From contig JAWKTN010000002.1 of assembly GCA_041399065.1 (NCBI GenBank), positions 620,001 through 684,000 on the forward strand: a stretch of DNA of 64,000 bases, given 5' to 3'. This stretch comes from JAGQPD01 sp020426865. GTDB taxonomy: Bacteria; Planctomycetota; Planctomycetia; Pirellulales; Pirellulaceae. Positions 28,201-36,495 of this stretch are shown in pieces (the stretch's first letter is position 1; every line of letters begins with the position of its first letter). A model generated the notes under the pieces. That model did no database searches. It was not told the DNA's origin and was given only the letters and a program-made list of their open reading frames with translations. A program made the position numbers and the translations under genes.

Positions 28201-29473
28201 CCTGGGTCACAAACCACGCTTGCTCCAGGTCCGCTGGCTTACTCTCTTCACGATACTTGGCCAGGTAATATCGCGACAACAGGTTGAGCCCTTCGCGATC
28301 GTGAGCTTCTTTGGCCTCGTCCATCTTCGGAAGAAAGTCACCGGCCTCTAACGTGCGACCTGCAGAGAATAGAATCCAAGCGGCCTGCCGCTTACTCAGG
28401 ATCTTGCTTTTCGCCCCGTCGGCCACCGCTTCGTCCAGTTCATTCAACAGACCGTCCAGCACACTGCCCGTTCGCAGCGACGTGGTGAGAATACGCCCCA
28501 ACTGCTGTGATTCGCTCTTCTGCAAACCCTTCTTCGATGGACATGCCAGGGCGATTTCGAGCACATCATGAGTCGAAAAGACATTTTGTTCCAGCATCAA
28601 TGGGTCGCCACCCCCCTGCACTTGCATGATCGTCTGCATCGCCATCGCAACGGCCATCGGATCCTGATCGGCAAACATTTCGGGCGACAGCTGTGGCACA
28701 TTTCCGGCATTTTGTTGCGGTTGCGGCCCGACGGCCAGTTGTGTCAACAGATGCTTGTACGCCGGCTCGCGCTGTTTTTCCGGCAATCCGGCGAAGAACT
28801 CTCGCACCTTTTCCCACTGACCAAGCGTTACGTGCCGCTGAAACAATTCAAGCTTCTTCTTCACCCAAGCTTCGTGCTTTTGTTCAGCCTCCTGCTTGCG
28901 TTTGGCTTTCTCCGCTTCCACCTTGGCCTGCTCTTCGGCTTTCTCTTGGGTGGCTGCCTCGTCGGTTGCTGCCTCGTCGGTTGCTGCCTCGTCGGTTGCT
29001 GCCTCTTCGCCCGCCTTTTCCTTCGTGGACTGCTCCACCGTGGTTGCCTCCTCGGTCGATTCCTTCTCCGCCGCACCTTCATCTTTCGCTTCTGTATTAT
29101 CGTCGGCGGCATCATCTTTATCCGCGGCCGGGTCGTCGTTTGGCTCCAGCTTTGGCTCGGGCTCCAATTCGGGTTCCGGCTTGGACCACTGGCGCAGGAT
29201 GGCCGATGGGCGACGATCGAACTTCAATTGTTGGAACATTTGCAGCAACTTGTCGTCCGTCGACGACGATTCACTAGCATCACCTTCGGTCGCTTCGGCA
29301 GCGGCCGCGATCTGCGCAGCCACGTCCGCGTTGCCGACGTCCACTGAGATCTCGCTGGTGATGATCGCGCCGCTCGGCAGGACCCGGACGGCCCTAACCT
29401 GACCAGCGACATCGGCCGTGGCAATCATTAGCAAAACGGCAGCAGCGGTAAAGCAGCAAATCGTCCAACGCAT
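25202..29473 (-). CDS. Very large secreted acidic protein with one C-terminal membrane helix
   Basis: 1423 residues. Signal peptide about 1-24 (MRWTICCFTAAAVLLMIATADVAG). An acidic, low-complexity zone follows (about 105-200), including DEAATDEAATDEAAT encoded by a 15-bp tandem duplication. The central part is helical, with repeat-like stretches recalling TPR-type scaffolds; a beta-rich region precedes a membrane helix near residues 1350-1370 (VWMWALLPPVVVFAAMLAYLIF) and a ~55-residue cytoplasmic tail. No catalytic motif. It lies downstream of the MoxR/VWA operon, about 200 bases after the BatC-like frame, and may be part of that cluster. Confidence 0.85.
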   Translation of the reverse strand: MRWTICCFTAAAVLLMIATADVAGQVRAVRVLPSGAIITSEISVDVGNADVAAQIAAAAEATEGDASESSSTDDKLLQMFQQLKFDRRPSAILRQWSKPEPELEPEPKLEPNDDPAADKDDAADDNTEAKDEGAAEKESTEEATTVEQSTKEKAGEEAATDEAATDEAATDEAATQEKAEEQAKVEAEKAKRKQEAEQKHEAWVKKKLELFQRHVTLGQWEKVREFFAGLPEKQREPAYKHLLTQLAVGPQPQQNAGNVPQLSPEMFADQDPMAVAMAMQTIMQVQGGGDPLMLEQNVFSTHDVLEIALACPSKKGLQKSESQQLGRILTTSLRTGSVLDGLLNELDEAVADGAKSKILSKRQAAWILFSAGRTLEAGDFLPKMDEAKEAHDREGLNLLSRYYLAKYREESKPADLEQAWFVTQAVLAMEDESVTGSDGNKGDNEANADEVAADEKSETDDTGDGAAVAEVVTDPFAQGVAVEGDAGVQDDEVVKKSDGVSAEKEEALKRAVELAPKVRKELGQAWLRETFTTGEKRGQELLAAIGTATATGMQRYPHNPTERLRGLQLQSTAVEALMQHAPERARQWRDALNVLANNWLKEAAFTYLRDESTQRGPRLQRDMYGNIFYYEDSYNRSMRGNGQAQPVSTDDVLKVRPDDQWLAMLDDMMRPKYSMTVAQLLLKVNEETEAFPYIEQLAAAHKEKADQLANEFLDVWSRNHNPNEANQRTSSYMFMYGYESRAAQIPLTRSKQVRNLQELSQWIARMRAIPIENIDQKKLVKAFTACHSTAEVYRLEDIEQVFGSVDKLEPETLATMIDSMRASLATVWREPDEQKKAGTNRKKQDLQAEIERGYQVAAEVLQRAIMEYPESWQLWCTQASLKFDENDYRYELANDSQFVARRDEAFADFAKAAELYAAQVSDLADDKQDTEIYDKWWYASLGAVDLGRIDTSKQPDLRQPPKIREAMMALPGESAEKHLGMFANRLFNRMSSVKPEQKFRYLRTGFEIVGDHEQALEAKQVYDYYNDLVTEIKLQTVLDGSDNVGHETAFGVFVYLRHTKEIERESGGFGKYLQNQNNMYYSYNYGRPTEDYRDKFSEAATEALKEQFEVLSITFNNPEATSQATQEPGWRITPYAYLLLKARGPEVDKVPPVEINLDFLDTSGYVILPVASPTLPIDAGEKVGNSRPLEKLKVVQTLDERQADEGKLILEIQATANGLVPDWKEIVDLQPTEFEIVNVDDQGLSVSRFDPDAVVPTVQSERTWLITLEGRNDLAELPKTFQFAQPKMDVEELTYQRYVDADLATVEQEISLEKQYGEVNRVWMWALLPPVVVFAAMLAYLIFAPRPPEEEESGQLAIPEQITPFTVLGLLKNIQRFNNMPSAQHEELQQSIMRIERHYFDRPAGEAPDLKAIAEHWVGQTRA

Positions 29474-29671
29474 CGCGCAATACTCCTACACTCAAAGAAT
29501 TCAAACGCGCAACCGTTCCAGCGTCACAGACTACACCGGTAACGGGTACACCAAGACCGGCGTGGACAGCATGAAGGCCGTCCAGCGCTGGTGGCTGGTG
29601 CGTACCCAAAGCGCTGGTATTAGTATAACCAGTGGGCGCACGAGAATCGCCCTAATCCGAAGAATAAACGC
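29474..29671. other. Spacer between the BatC-like frame and the 1423-residue gene
   Basis: About 200 bases with no gene. A hairpin ccagcgct...agcgctgg is formed around 29581-29613. On the minus strand this would follow the BatC-like transcript and precede the next gene, consistent with a terminator or attenuating structure. Confidence 0.35.
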
Positions 29672-30388
29672 CTAGGCGCCACCATCGTCGGGCGGCGGAC
29701 CAGAGCTGGCACCACGTGCGTCGCTCGGTTGTTGACCTTGACCTTGACCCTTGCCTTTTCCTTTGCCGCGACCGCGACCTGAACCGCAACCCTTTCACTG
29801 GCTGGGTAGTGGCAAGCCCTGCAGGTCGCTCAAATCCATTCGGGCCAAGCGGACGGCTGATTCAAGGTTTTCCTGGTTTCGCTTGGCGTCTTCTGCCTGA
29901 TCCGCGGCATTGGCCCGTTCGGCCAACAGGCGAAACGACTGCCGGGCTGCATCGATCTGAGGCTCCCATTTCTCGGGTGCCTGTCCCTCAAGTCGCATCA
30001 ACCAGGTCATATAGTACTGAGAACTGGCCAAGGCCTCACGAACCTCCACGCCAAAGGATGTTTCGTCGAGCTGGTCCGCCTTCAGTTCATCGAGCAAGGC
30101 TTCCAGGCCGGTATTGGCAGAAGGCAATTGGCTGGCCAGCATTTGTGCCTTGGCATGCTCCAATCGAAGTCGTCGCAATTGATCGATCTTGTCCCGCGGA
30201 ATCTGTTCGATTGCCGCTCCGTACAAGTCAGCCGCTGACTGCCAGTCCTCTGTCTCAACGGCACCTTCTGCCCGACGTGTCAAATCCGCGACATCGTCCA
30301 GCATCATCTGTCGTTGACCCGGGCCGTAATGATACAGTCCTGTGAGAATTGGCAACAATAACCAAAGAACGATTGCCAGTTTTCGCAT
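29672..30388 (-). CDS. BatC-like secreted protein with an in-frame TGA near its C-terminus
   Basis: From ATG 30388, 197 residues up to a TGA at 29795-29797: an N-terminal signal/anchor (KLAIVLWLLLPILTG), then TPR-like helices (AEGAVETEDWQSAADLYGAAIEQIP), as in BatC-type partners of VWA operons. Past the TGA the same frame remains open for 40 codons: KGCGSGRGRGKGKGKGQGQG, then QQPSDARGASSG and PPPDDGGA, ending at TAG 29672-29674. The Gly/Lys/Gln-rich tail is typical for the C-terminus of such proteins and not of intergenic DNA. It may be a nonsense mutation, a read-through site or a sequencing error. The upstream neighbour is the BatB-like gene (89 bases). Confidence 0.75.
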
Positions 30389-30476
30389 TCTCGGGCTCCT
30401 GTGTTAAATCGAGTCCCTACGCACGCCATTAGGAACATGTATGGTAGCAATCTTGCGCCACGGGAACAAGTCAAAG

Positions 30477-31493
30477 TCAAACTTGAGCGGTATTCGCGGA
30501 TAAACCTGTCTGGCCGGTATTGCCAGCGGAGGCACGACGCCGGACGCCAGGCCGCCAGGCGGTACCCCAGAAATGCAGCGCCAACGGCAGAAGAGCGAAA
30601 AAACCGCCTCCGACCCCCAACGCAATCAGCGCGTATTCGCGCTTTGTCAGTTTTTCCAGCGGGTTGGTGCGCCCCATCTGCGCTAGCTGTTCAATCAAAT
30701 CGCTGGAAAGGTGGCGTTCGTTACCGTTGTGGTAGGAACCGCCCAACCGAATCGCGACCTGTCGCAATAAGGAAACCTCCTGGCGCGAATTCCGGCCGTT
30801 AATGAACTGCCCCTTTTGCGGATCACCAACTCCCACAACCACAACCCCTTCGATCGATGCCGGCAATTTCGGCATTCCCGTTGGCGGTACCGAATCGCCG
30901 TCACTAACAATGACAAGTCGCGTGCTTCGGGGGTTCCAGTGCCGAGAGATCTCGGCGGCCACTTCCAATCCCGCGAACAGATCGGTCTCACCCACATCAA
31001 ACGCGTAGTACATTGGCAAATCCGTGAGCATGTTTCGCACGACTTCGACATCCTTCGTGTCGATCACCACCGGCTTCGCACCAGTGTAAAACGCAACCAC
31101 GCTCAAACGATACTGCTCGATCGGCACTCGCCGAAAAAACGACTCCAACACCTCCTGAGCTCGATTCGTGCGTGACTTGTCCAATTGCGGGCCCGCGTCG
31201 TGCAATCGCATGCTCGGCGAAACGTCCAACAACAGGACAATATGCTGCTGCTCCTTGTCCGAGACGACTTCCGCCTTGTGAACCTTGGGTGCCAACTGCC
31301 AAAGCGTAATCAATGCCCACGTCATCGCGGCCATTCCGATCGCCTTCAACAAGGTCGCCAATGGTACCCAGACTCGCGGACGTTGGTTTGGCCCAAAGGC
31401 CAATTGCCCCAACTTTCGCGACCGTTGCGCATGCAACAACTCCGCGGCCAACGCCAGCAGGAATACGGCAAGGGCAATCAACTCCGCTACCAC
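30477..31493 (-). CDS. VWA-domain membrane protein (BatB-like)
   Basis: 338 residues. A helix at about 5-20, a second at 55-75, then a von Willebrand factor A domain whose MIDAS starts DVSPS (DxSxS) and continues with TDLFAG and IVSDGD. A C-terminal helix ends the protein (YALIALGVGGGFFALLPLAL), followed by a basic tail. Family: BatA/BatB proteins that bind metal and partner proteins on the periplasmic face, in MoxR operons. The start overlaps the upstream VWA gene by 7 bases, indicating translational coupling. Confidence 0.9.
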   Translation of the reverse strand: MVAELIALAVFLLALAAELLHAQRSRKLGQLAFGPNQRPRVWVPLATLLKAIGMAAMTWALITLWQLAPKVHKAEVVSDKEQQHIVLLLDVSPSMRLHDAGPQLDKSRTNRAQEVLESFFRRVPIEQYRLSVVAFYTGAKPVVIDTKDVEVVRNMLTDLPMYYAFDVGETDLFAGLEVAAEISRHWNPRSTRLVIVSDGDSVPPTGMPKLPASIEGVVVVGVGDPQKGQFINGRNSRQEVSLLRQVAIRLGGSYHNGNERHLSSDLIEQLAQMGRTNPLEKLTKREYALIALGVGGGFFALLPLALHFWGTAWRPGVRRRASAGNTGQTGLSANTAQV

Positions 31494-32407
31494 GGCGTAT
31501 ACCTCAACCCGAATTGTGCGAGTAGACTCAACCCCAACAGCGACAATCCAGCAACGGAAAACGGCGCGTAAAAATCCATCGACTCCGCCACCGACTTTTC
31601 CAAACGAGCCTGTTGCATTTCATCAATCCGTCGGAACACTCGATCGAGCGCCTCAACGTCGCCTGGCACGAACACTTCGCCACCGGTGAGTCCCGTGATA
31701 TTGACGATCTGATCCGGCGCGCTTCCTTCCGCGATATGCACGGCGTAGACGATAATGCCATTGCCGGAAAGCTCCTTGGCAATCTCGAGATCCCGATCGC
31801 CAGAGAGATCCGAACTGTATCCATCGGAGATCAGCACGATCATGCGATCCCCTTCTTCGCGAGCCACCAGCACGTCCTGGCATGCCAATAACGCTTTACC
31901 GATCTCCGTGCCGCCAAACCAGTACGGGATTTTTTCTGGACGCATGAATGGCGGGGCGCAGCGAAACGCCGAGATATCGGAGGTTAACGGAATCCAATGT
32001 AACACATTGTTCCCAAAAAACGTCAGTCCAAATGCATCCCCTTCTCGGTAGTCAAGAAAATCGTTGATCGCCTTCATCGAGGCATCGTACCGAGTCCCCT
32101 CGCCGAACGACGCGGTCATACTTCCTGACACATCCACGCAGAATTGAATGTTCGTAAGCGATCGCTTCATTCGCGGCTCGCTCAATTGCAGTGGCCCACA
32201 CAGCACCAACACAATGCATAACAGCAATAGCGCTGGTAGCATTTCGATACAACCCAACAGACCTCGCAACCATCGCCCTTGCCGTTGACGTCCAAAGTCA
32301 AATGGCAGGACGACGCGTCGTCCTTCGCGGACCCACGGCCACGCCAGCAACAGGACGGGCAACAGGCACAAAAGTCCCATGATCACAAACGGCGCACGGA
32401 AGCTCAT
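31487..32407 (-). CDS. VWA-domain membrane protein (BatA-like)
   Basis: 306 residues with two N-terminal helices (about 9-24 and 55-73), a VWA domain carrying DVSGSM (MIDAS), FGGTEIG and LISDGYSSD, and a C-terminal helix (FSVAGLSLLGLSLLAQFG). This is the BatA architecture. It overlaps the BatD-like gene upstream by the 4-base ATGA and the BatB-like gene downstream by 7 bases. Expected to act together with MoxR in assembly or stress tolerance of envelope complexes; specific target unknown. Confidence 0.9.
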   Translation of the reverse strand: MSFRAPFVIMGLLCLLPVLLLAWPWVREGRRVVLPFDFGRQRQGRWLRGLLGCIEMLPALLLLCIVLVLCGPLQLSEPRMKRSLTNIQFCVDVSGSMTASFGEGTRYDASMKAINDFLDYREGDAFGLTFFGNNVLHWIPLTSDISAFRCAPPFMRPEKIPYWFGGTEIGKALLACQDVLVAREEGDRMIVLISDGYSSDLSGDRDLEIAKELSGNGIIVYAVHIAEGSAPDQIVNITGLTGGEVFVPGDVEALDRVFRRIDEMQQARLEKSVAESMDFYAPFSVAGLSLLGLSLLAQFGLRYTPW

Positions 32408-33288
32408 CGCGACATCCCCGCAAATGCGTCATCAAAATCGTCCGCCGGCAGTTGCTCGTACGGCTTCAACAGTGCCGCCACATCAACGTCGCCATTACGA
32501 TTGGGGTTATGCAACCAATTCTCCATCTGTAATAACAACGGCGACGATTCGGGATGCTGCCGCAGTCGCATGATGGCATCGGCCGCGGAAAGATCGTTCC
32601 AACCAAGTCGCCGCCGCCAATATGCAATCAACACGCGTTCGAGTTGGGCATACTCGTCCGTCGAAAGTTTGCCGCGGATCCCCCGCTGCACCAGTGGCCG
32701 GAGACGTTGCGCTAACGTTAACGGTGTGGAGCTTACGCCGCCCTCCTCACTGGGCCGTTTTCGAACAAACATCAATGCAAGAAACACCAGCATCCAGACA
32801 ACGCCACCGGCGATCAGTAGCAGTCGGTAACCTCCCAATCCACGGACTCGCTTGCTACCCAACGCATGCGGCTGCACCTGCCCCTCTTCCAGCAGCGTCG
32901 TGACTTCCACCTGCATTGCCGGCAATTCGTCGCGCTGACTTCCATCTGGATTCCGCAAGTAGTCGCTCACATTGTATGTGCCGGGCTCCAATGCATAGAA
33001 CTGCAAGGTATACCGATGGGCGGTGCCGTGCGGATAAACATCGATAATGCGCGTGATCGCCACGGCGTGAGGGTCCTCCAGGGGCGCAACGATCAATTCG
33101 CCGCCAGGTATCACGACTTCCTCCAGCGTCACCGGCATACCGACCGTGGTTTGTCGTGATGATGTCTCCGCCGCGTTGGTCGAGGATACGAATCCAAGTG
33201 TGACTACCGCAAGTGATATCAAAGACCTCAAAGCCGTCGTCGCACGCGTTGCGTCGCATGAAACAGAATCAATCCGTCGCACCTGCAT
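32404..33288 (-). CDS. Secreted BatD-like/DUF4381-type membrane protein
   Basis: 294 residues from ATG 33288, two bases after the DUF58 gene's stop and with GGAG about 10 bases upstream. A signal peptide (RSLISLAVVTLGFVSSTNA) is followed by a beta-rich domain (VTLEEVVIPGGELIVAPL), a single membrane helix (LLLIAGGVVWMLVFLALMFV) and a cytoplasmic helical region with FDDAF at the end. Position and layout match the small BatD-type or DUF4381 component of planctomycete MoxR operons. Identity with BatD proper is not certain because the BatD Ig-like domains are largely absent. Confidence 0.75.
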   Translation of the reverse strand: MQVRRIDSVSCDATRATTALRSLISLAVVTLGFVSSTNAAETSSRQTTVGMPVTLEEVVIPGGELIVAPLEDPHAVAITRIIDVYPHGTAHRYTLQFYALEPGTYNVSDYLRNPDGSQRDELPAMQVEVTTLLEEGQVQPHALGSKRVRGLGGYRLLLIAGGVVWMLVFLALMFVRKRPSEEGGVSSTPLTLAQRLRPLVQRGIRGKLSTDEYAQLERVLIAYWRRRLGWNDLSAADAIMRLRQHPESSPLLLQMENWLHNPNRNGDVDVAALLKPYEQLPADDFDDAFAGMSR

Positions 33289-33290
33289 GG

Positions 33291-34157
33291 CTATCGAGCT
33301 CCTTTTCCCAGCAGACCACGGGACTGCATGAAATGTCGCAGGCGGTGGGCAACGGGCTCGTCCGTCGATAACAACAAATGATCGATCCCGGCTCGACGAA
33401 GTTCGCGTTGTGTTGTCTCTTGATCCAACCATCGGGCACGACCGTGGGTAACGAAATGGCGACCTGTTTCGGCCTCGGTCGCCCGCATCAAACCTGCCCC
33501 GCGCAACCCCGCTTCCGCCGGGTCTCGCAACTGCAATACCACACAGTCATGTTTTTGTCCCATTGTCTTGAGTACCGGCAGGGCCGTTTGATCGTGGAGG
33601 TCACTGAGCACAATCACGAGTGCCCGTTGCTTGATCCGCGAGTTCAATTCCAGCAATCTCTTTCCCAGAGTCGTTGTTTCGTCATAGCGAAAACGACGCA
33701 CCTGATGCAACCACTGCATCACCTGGTCCCGCGACAGACTCGGCTGATGCTGCAAGTACGTGTCCCCCACGCCAATAATGCCTACGGGACTGACACGATC
33801 CAAGCATGCAAACGCAACGCCCCCCGCGACATGTACCGCCACGGCGTACTTGCTACGCGGCAGGGAACTGACAGCCATCGACGCCGAAGTATCGAGCATC
33901 AGATAGGCGGGCATGCGTTTGGGGGCTTCGTATTCCTTGATAAAAACACGCCCGGTTCGCGCGGTAACTCGCCAATCGATGGCCTTGATCGGATCGCCAT
34001 ATTGATACGGCCGTGATTGCACGTATTCCATCCCCGACCCGAGGTACGGCGAACGATCGGTCCCGTAAGCGAGATTATCTGCCAGACGCTTGATGGCAAT
34101 GTAGAACTGCCGGGCATCCAGGGTATCGCCGGTTTCAAGATAACCTTCCACGTGCAA
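33291..34157 (-). CDS. DUF58-domain protein
   Basis: 288 residues. The DUF58 signature is plain: SRPYQYGDPIKAIDWRVTARTG, VFIKEYEAP and LDTSASM (a degenerate VWA-like MIDAS, DTSAS). These cytoplasmic proteins accompany MoxR ATPases. The gene follows moxR by 35 bases and precedes the BatD-like gene by 2. No membrane helix is apparent. Confidence 0.93.
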   Translation of the reverse strand: MHVEGYLETGDTLDARQFYIAIKRLADNLAYGTDRSPYLGSGMEYVQSRPYQYGDPIKAIDWRVTARTGRVFIKEYEAPKRMPAYLMLDTSASMAVSSLPRSKYAVAVHVAGGVAFACLDRVSPVGIIGVGDTYLQHQPSLSRDQVMQWLHQVRRFRYDETTTLGKRLLELNSRIKQRALVIVLSDLHDQTALPVLKTMGQKHDCVVLQLRDPAEAGLRGAGLMRATEAETGRHFVTHGRARWLDQETTQRELRRAGIDHLLLSTDEPVAHRLRHFMQSRGLLGKGAR

Positions 34158-34192
34158 GGAACTCCGTGCAATTGTCTGGGGCGGGTTTTCGG

Positions 34193-35221
34193 CTAGCGGG
34201 GACGGGCGGGAGCGGCACCCATTTCACCCAACAGTTCCTGCAACACCTGGGCGCCGGTCAGACCGTCGGCCAAAGCTTCGTAGTTCAGCCGGATGCGATG
34301 CAGAATCACGTCTTCCGCCAGCGCGAAGAGATCTTCGGGAATCACGAAGTCGCGGTCATGAATCAAGGCCCTGGCGCGCGCCGCCTTGACCAATGCGATA
34401 CCTGCCCGCGGACTAGATCCCAGCTCAATGTGTCGATGATCGCGAGTCCGCCCGACTACTTCAACCACGTGATCCAGGAATGTGTCGCTCACGTACACAT
34501 CCTGCACAGACTCCATCGCACGCACTAGGTCGTCTGGACCGCCTACAGGGTCGTCATCGAGGATATCGAATTCCGTACGGGCCACCGCCCCTTGCTCTTC
34601 GCGACGGACACCCAAGGCCGCATTGCGACGCAGGACCTCCTTCTCTTCGTCCGGTGTCGGATAGATCAAACGATGGCACAGCATGAAGCGGTCGAGTTGC
34701 GCCTCTGGCAATTCAAATGTGCCGGCTTGCTCGACCGGGTTCTGCGTCGCGATGACCAAAAATGGCGCTGGCAGCCGATACGTTTCTTTGCCAATCGTCA
34801 CTTTCCGCTCTTGCATCGCTTCCAACAAAGCACTTTGCACTTTGGGAGCCGCACGGTTGATTTCGTCCGCCAGTAAGAGATTGGTAAAGATCGGTCCCTT
34901 GTGTGTGCGAAACTCATGCGTTCGCTGATCCAACACTTCCGAACCTAAGATGTCCGAAGGCAACAAGTCGATCGTGAATTGCACGCGGCTGAATTGCAAA
35001 TGAATCGTCTTGGCCAGCGCCGATACCAACAACGTCTTGGCCAACCCCGGCACACCTTGCAGCAGCAAGTGGCCACTGGTAAACAACGCGATCAACATCC
35101 GTTCGACGACCACATCCTGCCCCACCACGACGGTTGCTACGCGATCGCGCACCGCATGAATGAATCGCAACGTCTCGCCCAATTGGGCATTGGTCCCCGT
35201 CGGCTGATTGATCGTCGACAT
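34193..35221 (-). CDS. MoxR-family AAA+ ATPase
   Basis: 342 residues. Walker A GVPGLAKT, Walker B LLADEINRA with sensor motif VIATQNPVEQAGTFELPEAQLDRF, then the helical lid with SPRAG. MoxR ATPases act as chaperones that load metal or cofactors or assemble complexes through VWA partners. It is the first gene of a six- to seven-gene minus operon to 25202 (MoxR, DUF58, BatD-like, BatA, BatB, BatC-like, perhaps the 1423-residue protein). AT-rich DNA and the end of the MITE-like element lie upstream. Confidence 0.95.
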   Translation of the reverse strand: MSTINQPTGTNAQLGETLRFIHAVRDRVATVVVGQDVVVERMLIALFTSGHLLLQGVPGLAKTLLVSALAKTIHLQFSRVQFTIDLLPSDILGSEVLDQRTHEFRTHKGPIFTNLLLADEINRAAPKVQSALLEAMQERKVTIGKETYRLPAPFLVIATQNPVEQAGTFELPEAQLDRFMLCHRLIYPTPDEEKEVLRRNAALGVRREEQGAVARTEFDILDDDPVGGPDDLVRAMESVQDVYVSDTFLDHVVEVVGRTRDHRHIELGSSPRAGIALVKAARARALIHDRDFVIPEDLFALAEDVILHRIRLNYEALADGLTGAQVLQELLGEMGAAPARPR

Positions 35222-35341
35222 TTAGAATTCCCTGCGATGATTTCCGCAATTGCCCGTTGGACATGACACAGCCGTTTGCTGCGGATCCCATTATAGCTGG
35301 GCGGCATGGGAAAATCGAACGTGGCAGAAAAAGGACTAGTG

Positions 35342-35461
35342 CTTTGTGACCGCTAAAAATGAGGGTCGCGTTTTTGGCCGCCTCTCCCAGACCCTCACGA
35401 TTGTGAGGGTCTGGGAGAGGCGAGGCGATCGGACGCACCAAAATTTTTAGCGATCACAAAG
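35342..35461. mobile_element. MITE-like nested inverted repeat with flanking direct repeat
   Basis: Terminal inverted repeats ctttgtgaccgctaaaaat (35342-35360) and atttttagcgatcacaaag (35443-35461) match in 18 of 19 positions. Inside lies a perfect 20-bp stem (35379-35398 and 35403-35422) with a 4-base loop. The direct repeat aaaggactag flanks it at 35330-35339 and 35458-35467. At 120 bp and without coding capacity, it fits a miniature inverted-repeat element. The right-hand repeat contains the stop codon of the dioxygenase gene. Confidence 0.75.
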
Positions 35462-35463
35462 GA

Positions 35464-36294
35464 CTAGCCGTCGGCCAAATACAGCACCGGGTTGATCGGA
35501 TCGTCCATGATCTGGCCTATCTGCGTCGACGGTGTCCACCGTTCCCAGTCGACCTGCTGGTTGCTATTGCGTGGCGGTGCCAAGCACATGTCGACGTCCA
35601 TGTAAATCACCGTATGCACTTTGCGCGGTGTGCCCGTCGTATTGGGCCCGGCTCGATGCAACGTCCAACCATAGTGAAAGCTGACTTCGCCCAACTCGAA
35701 CGGTTCCTGGATTTCGATGATCCCCTGTTCCTTGACCGCCTGGCGAATCAGTTGCTCCGAATCGTCGCTGATCTCGAGGTCGCGACCGACGTTCTTGACG
35801 TGGCTGCCGCGCCCAAAACATAACGGTCCCATCTCGATCGGCGTCGCCTGCAATGGAATCCATGCCGTGATCGACAGCCCCGACGCCATCGGCCAATACT
35901 GCTGGTCCGCATGCCACGGCGTGAATCCTCCGCCCGCTTCCTTGTAAAGACATTGATCATGCCACATCCGCACGCCGCGAGTCCCCAACAATTCGCTCGC
36001 GATCCGCGCTAATCGCTTTCCAAACGAAAACTCCTTGGCAACCTCGTCGAACTCCCACACGTTCGAAACCTGAATGAAGGCGCGATCGTACGTGTTCCGC
36101 TGGTCCATCGGCACGCCCTTGTTCCGATCGTGTTCAAACGTCACACGACTAAGCGCCGGCTCGTAGTGCTCAATCTCTTCGCGGCTGAAGACACCCTTCA
36201 GCTTGATGAATCCGTCTTCACGAAAATGCTGGATCTGCTCTTCGGAAAGCAGATAAGGACGGTCAAGGTCAATCGCGAGCGGCGAGTTTGTCAT
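35464..36294 (-). CDS. Phytanoyl-CoA dioxygenase family protein
   Basis: 276 residues from ATG 36294 (MTNSPLAI); an ATG at 36357 adds 21 residues of unlike composition. The non-heme iron site is visible: WHADQQYW gives the HxD pair and LHRAGPNTTG supplies the distal His with the 2-oxoglutarate-binding Arg nearby (GTPRK). Family members hydroxylate lipids or small metabolites using Fe(II), 2-oxoglutarate and O2. The stop codon lies inside the 10-bp direct repeat flanking the MITE-like element. Single-gene transcript with no obvious partner. Confidence 0.88.
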   Translation of the reverse strand: MTNSPLAIDLDRPYLLSEEQIQHFREDGFIKLKGVFSREEIEHYEPALSRVTFEHDRNKGVPMDQRNTYDRAFIQVSNVWEFDEVAKEFSFGKRLARIASELLGTRGVRMWHDQCLYKEAGGGFTPWHADQQYWPMASGLSITAWIPLQATPIEMGPLCFGRGSHVKNVGRDLEISDDSEQLIRQAVKEQGIIEIQEPFELGEVSFHYGWTLHRAGPNTTGTPRKVHTVIYMDVDMCLAPPRNSNQQVDWERWTPSTQIGQIMDDPINPVLYLADG

Positions 36295-36430
36295 GGCTGA
36301 ATTCTGCTTGTCAACGAGAGATCGTACGCGGACCAATATCAGTTCCAGGTGCGTCACGCGATTTTAAGTTAGGCGGTCGGCCGTAGCTCGTCAAGAATGC
36401 CACTCGAATTTGACGATCCACAGAAACACA

Positions 36431-36467
36431 ACGAGCTCCACGGCCGAGAATCAGCCGTAGAGCTCGT
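36431..36467 (-). terminator. Hairpin after the second PEP-CTERM gene, probable terminator
   Basis: acgagctccacggc pairs with gccgtagagctcgt (one mismatch) around a 9-base loop, and on the minus strand a T-rich stretch follows. It lies just downstream of the stop codon at 36496. Confidence 0.55.
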
Positions 36468-36495
36468 GTCGCCAGGCGTCTTGTCAGAACATCCA

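Noticed and set aside
28568..29347. A 259-codon plus-strand frame across the acidic region of the 1423-residue gene, with Leu/Arg-rich sequence
   Set aside because: It arises from the complement of the Glu/Ala-rich codons and the 15-bp repeat; not a real membrane protein.
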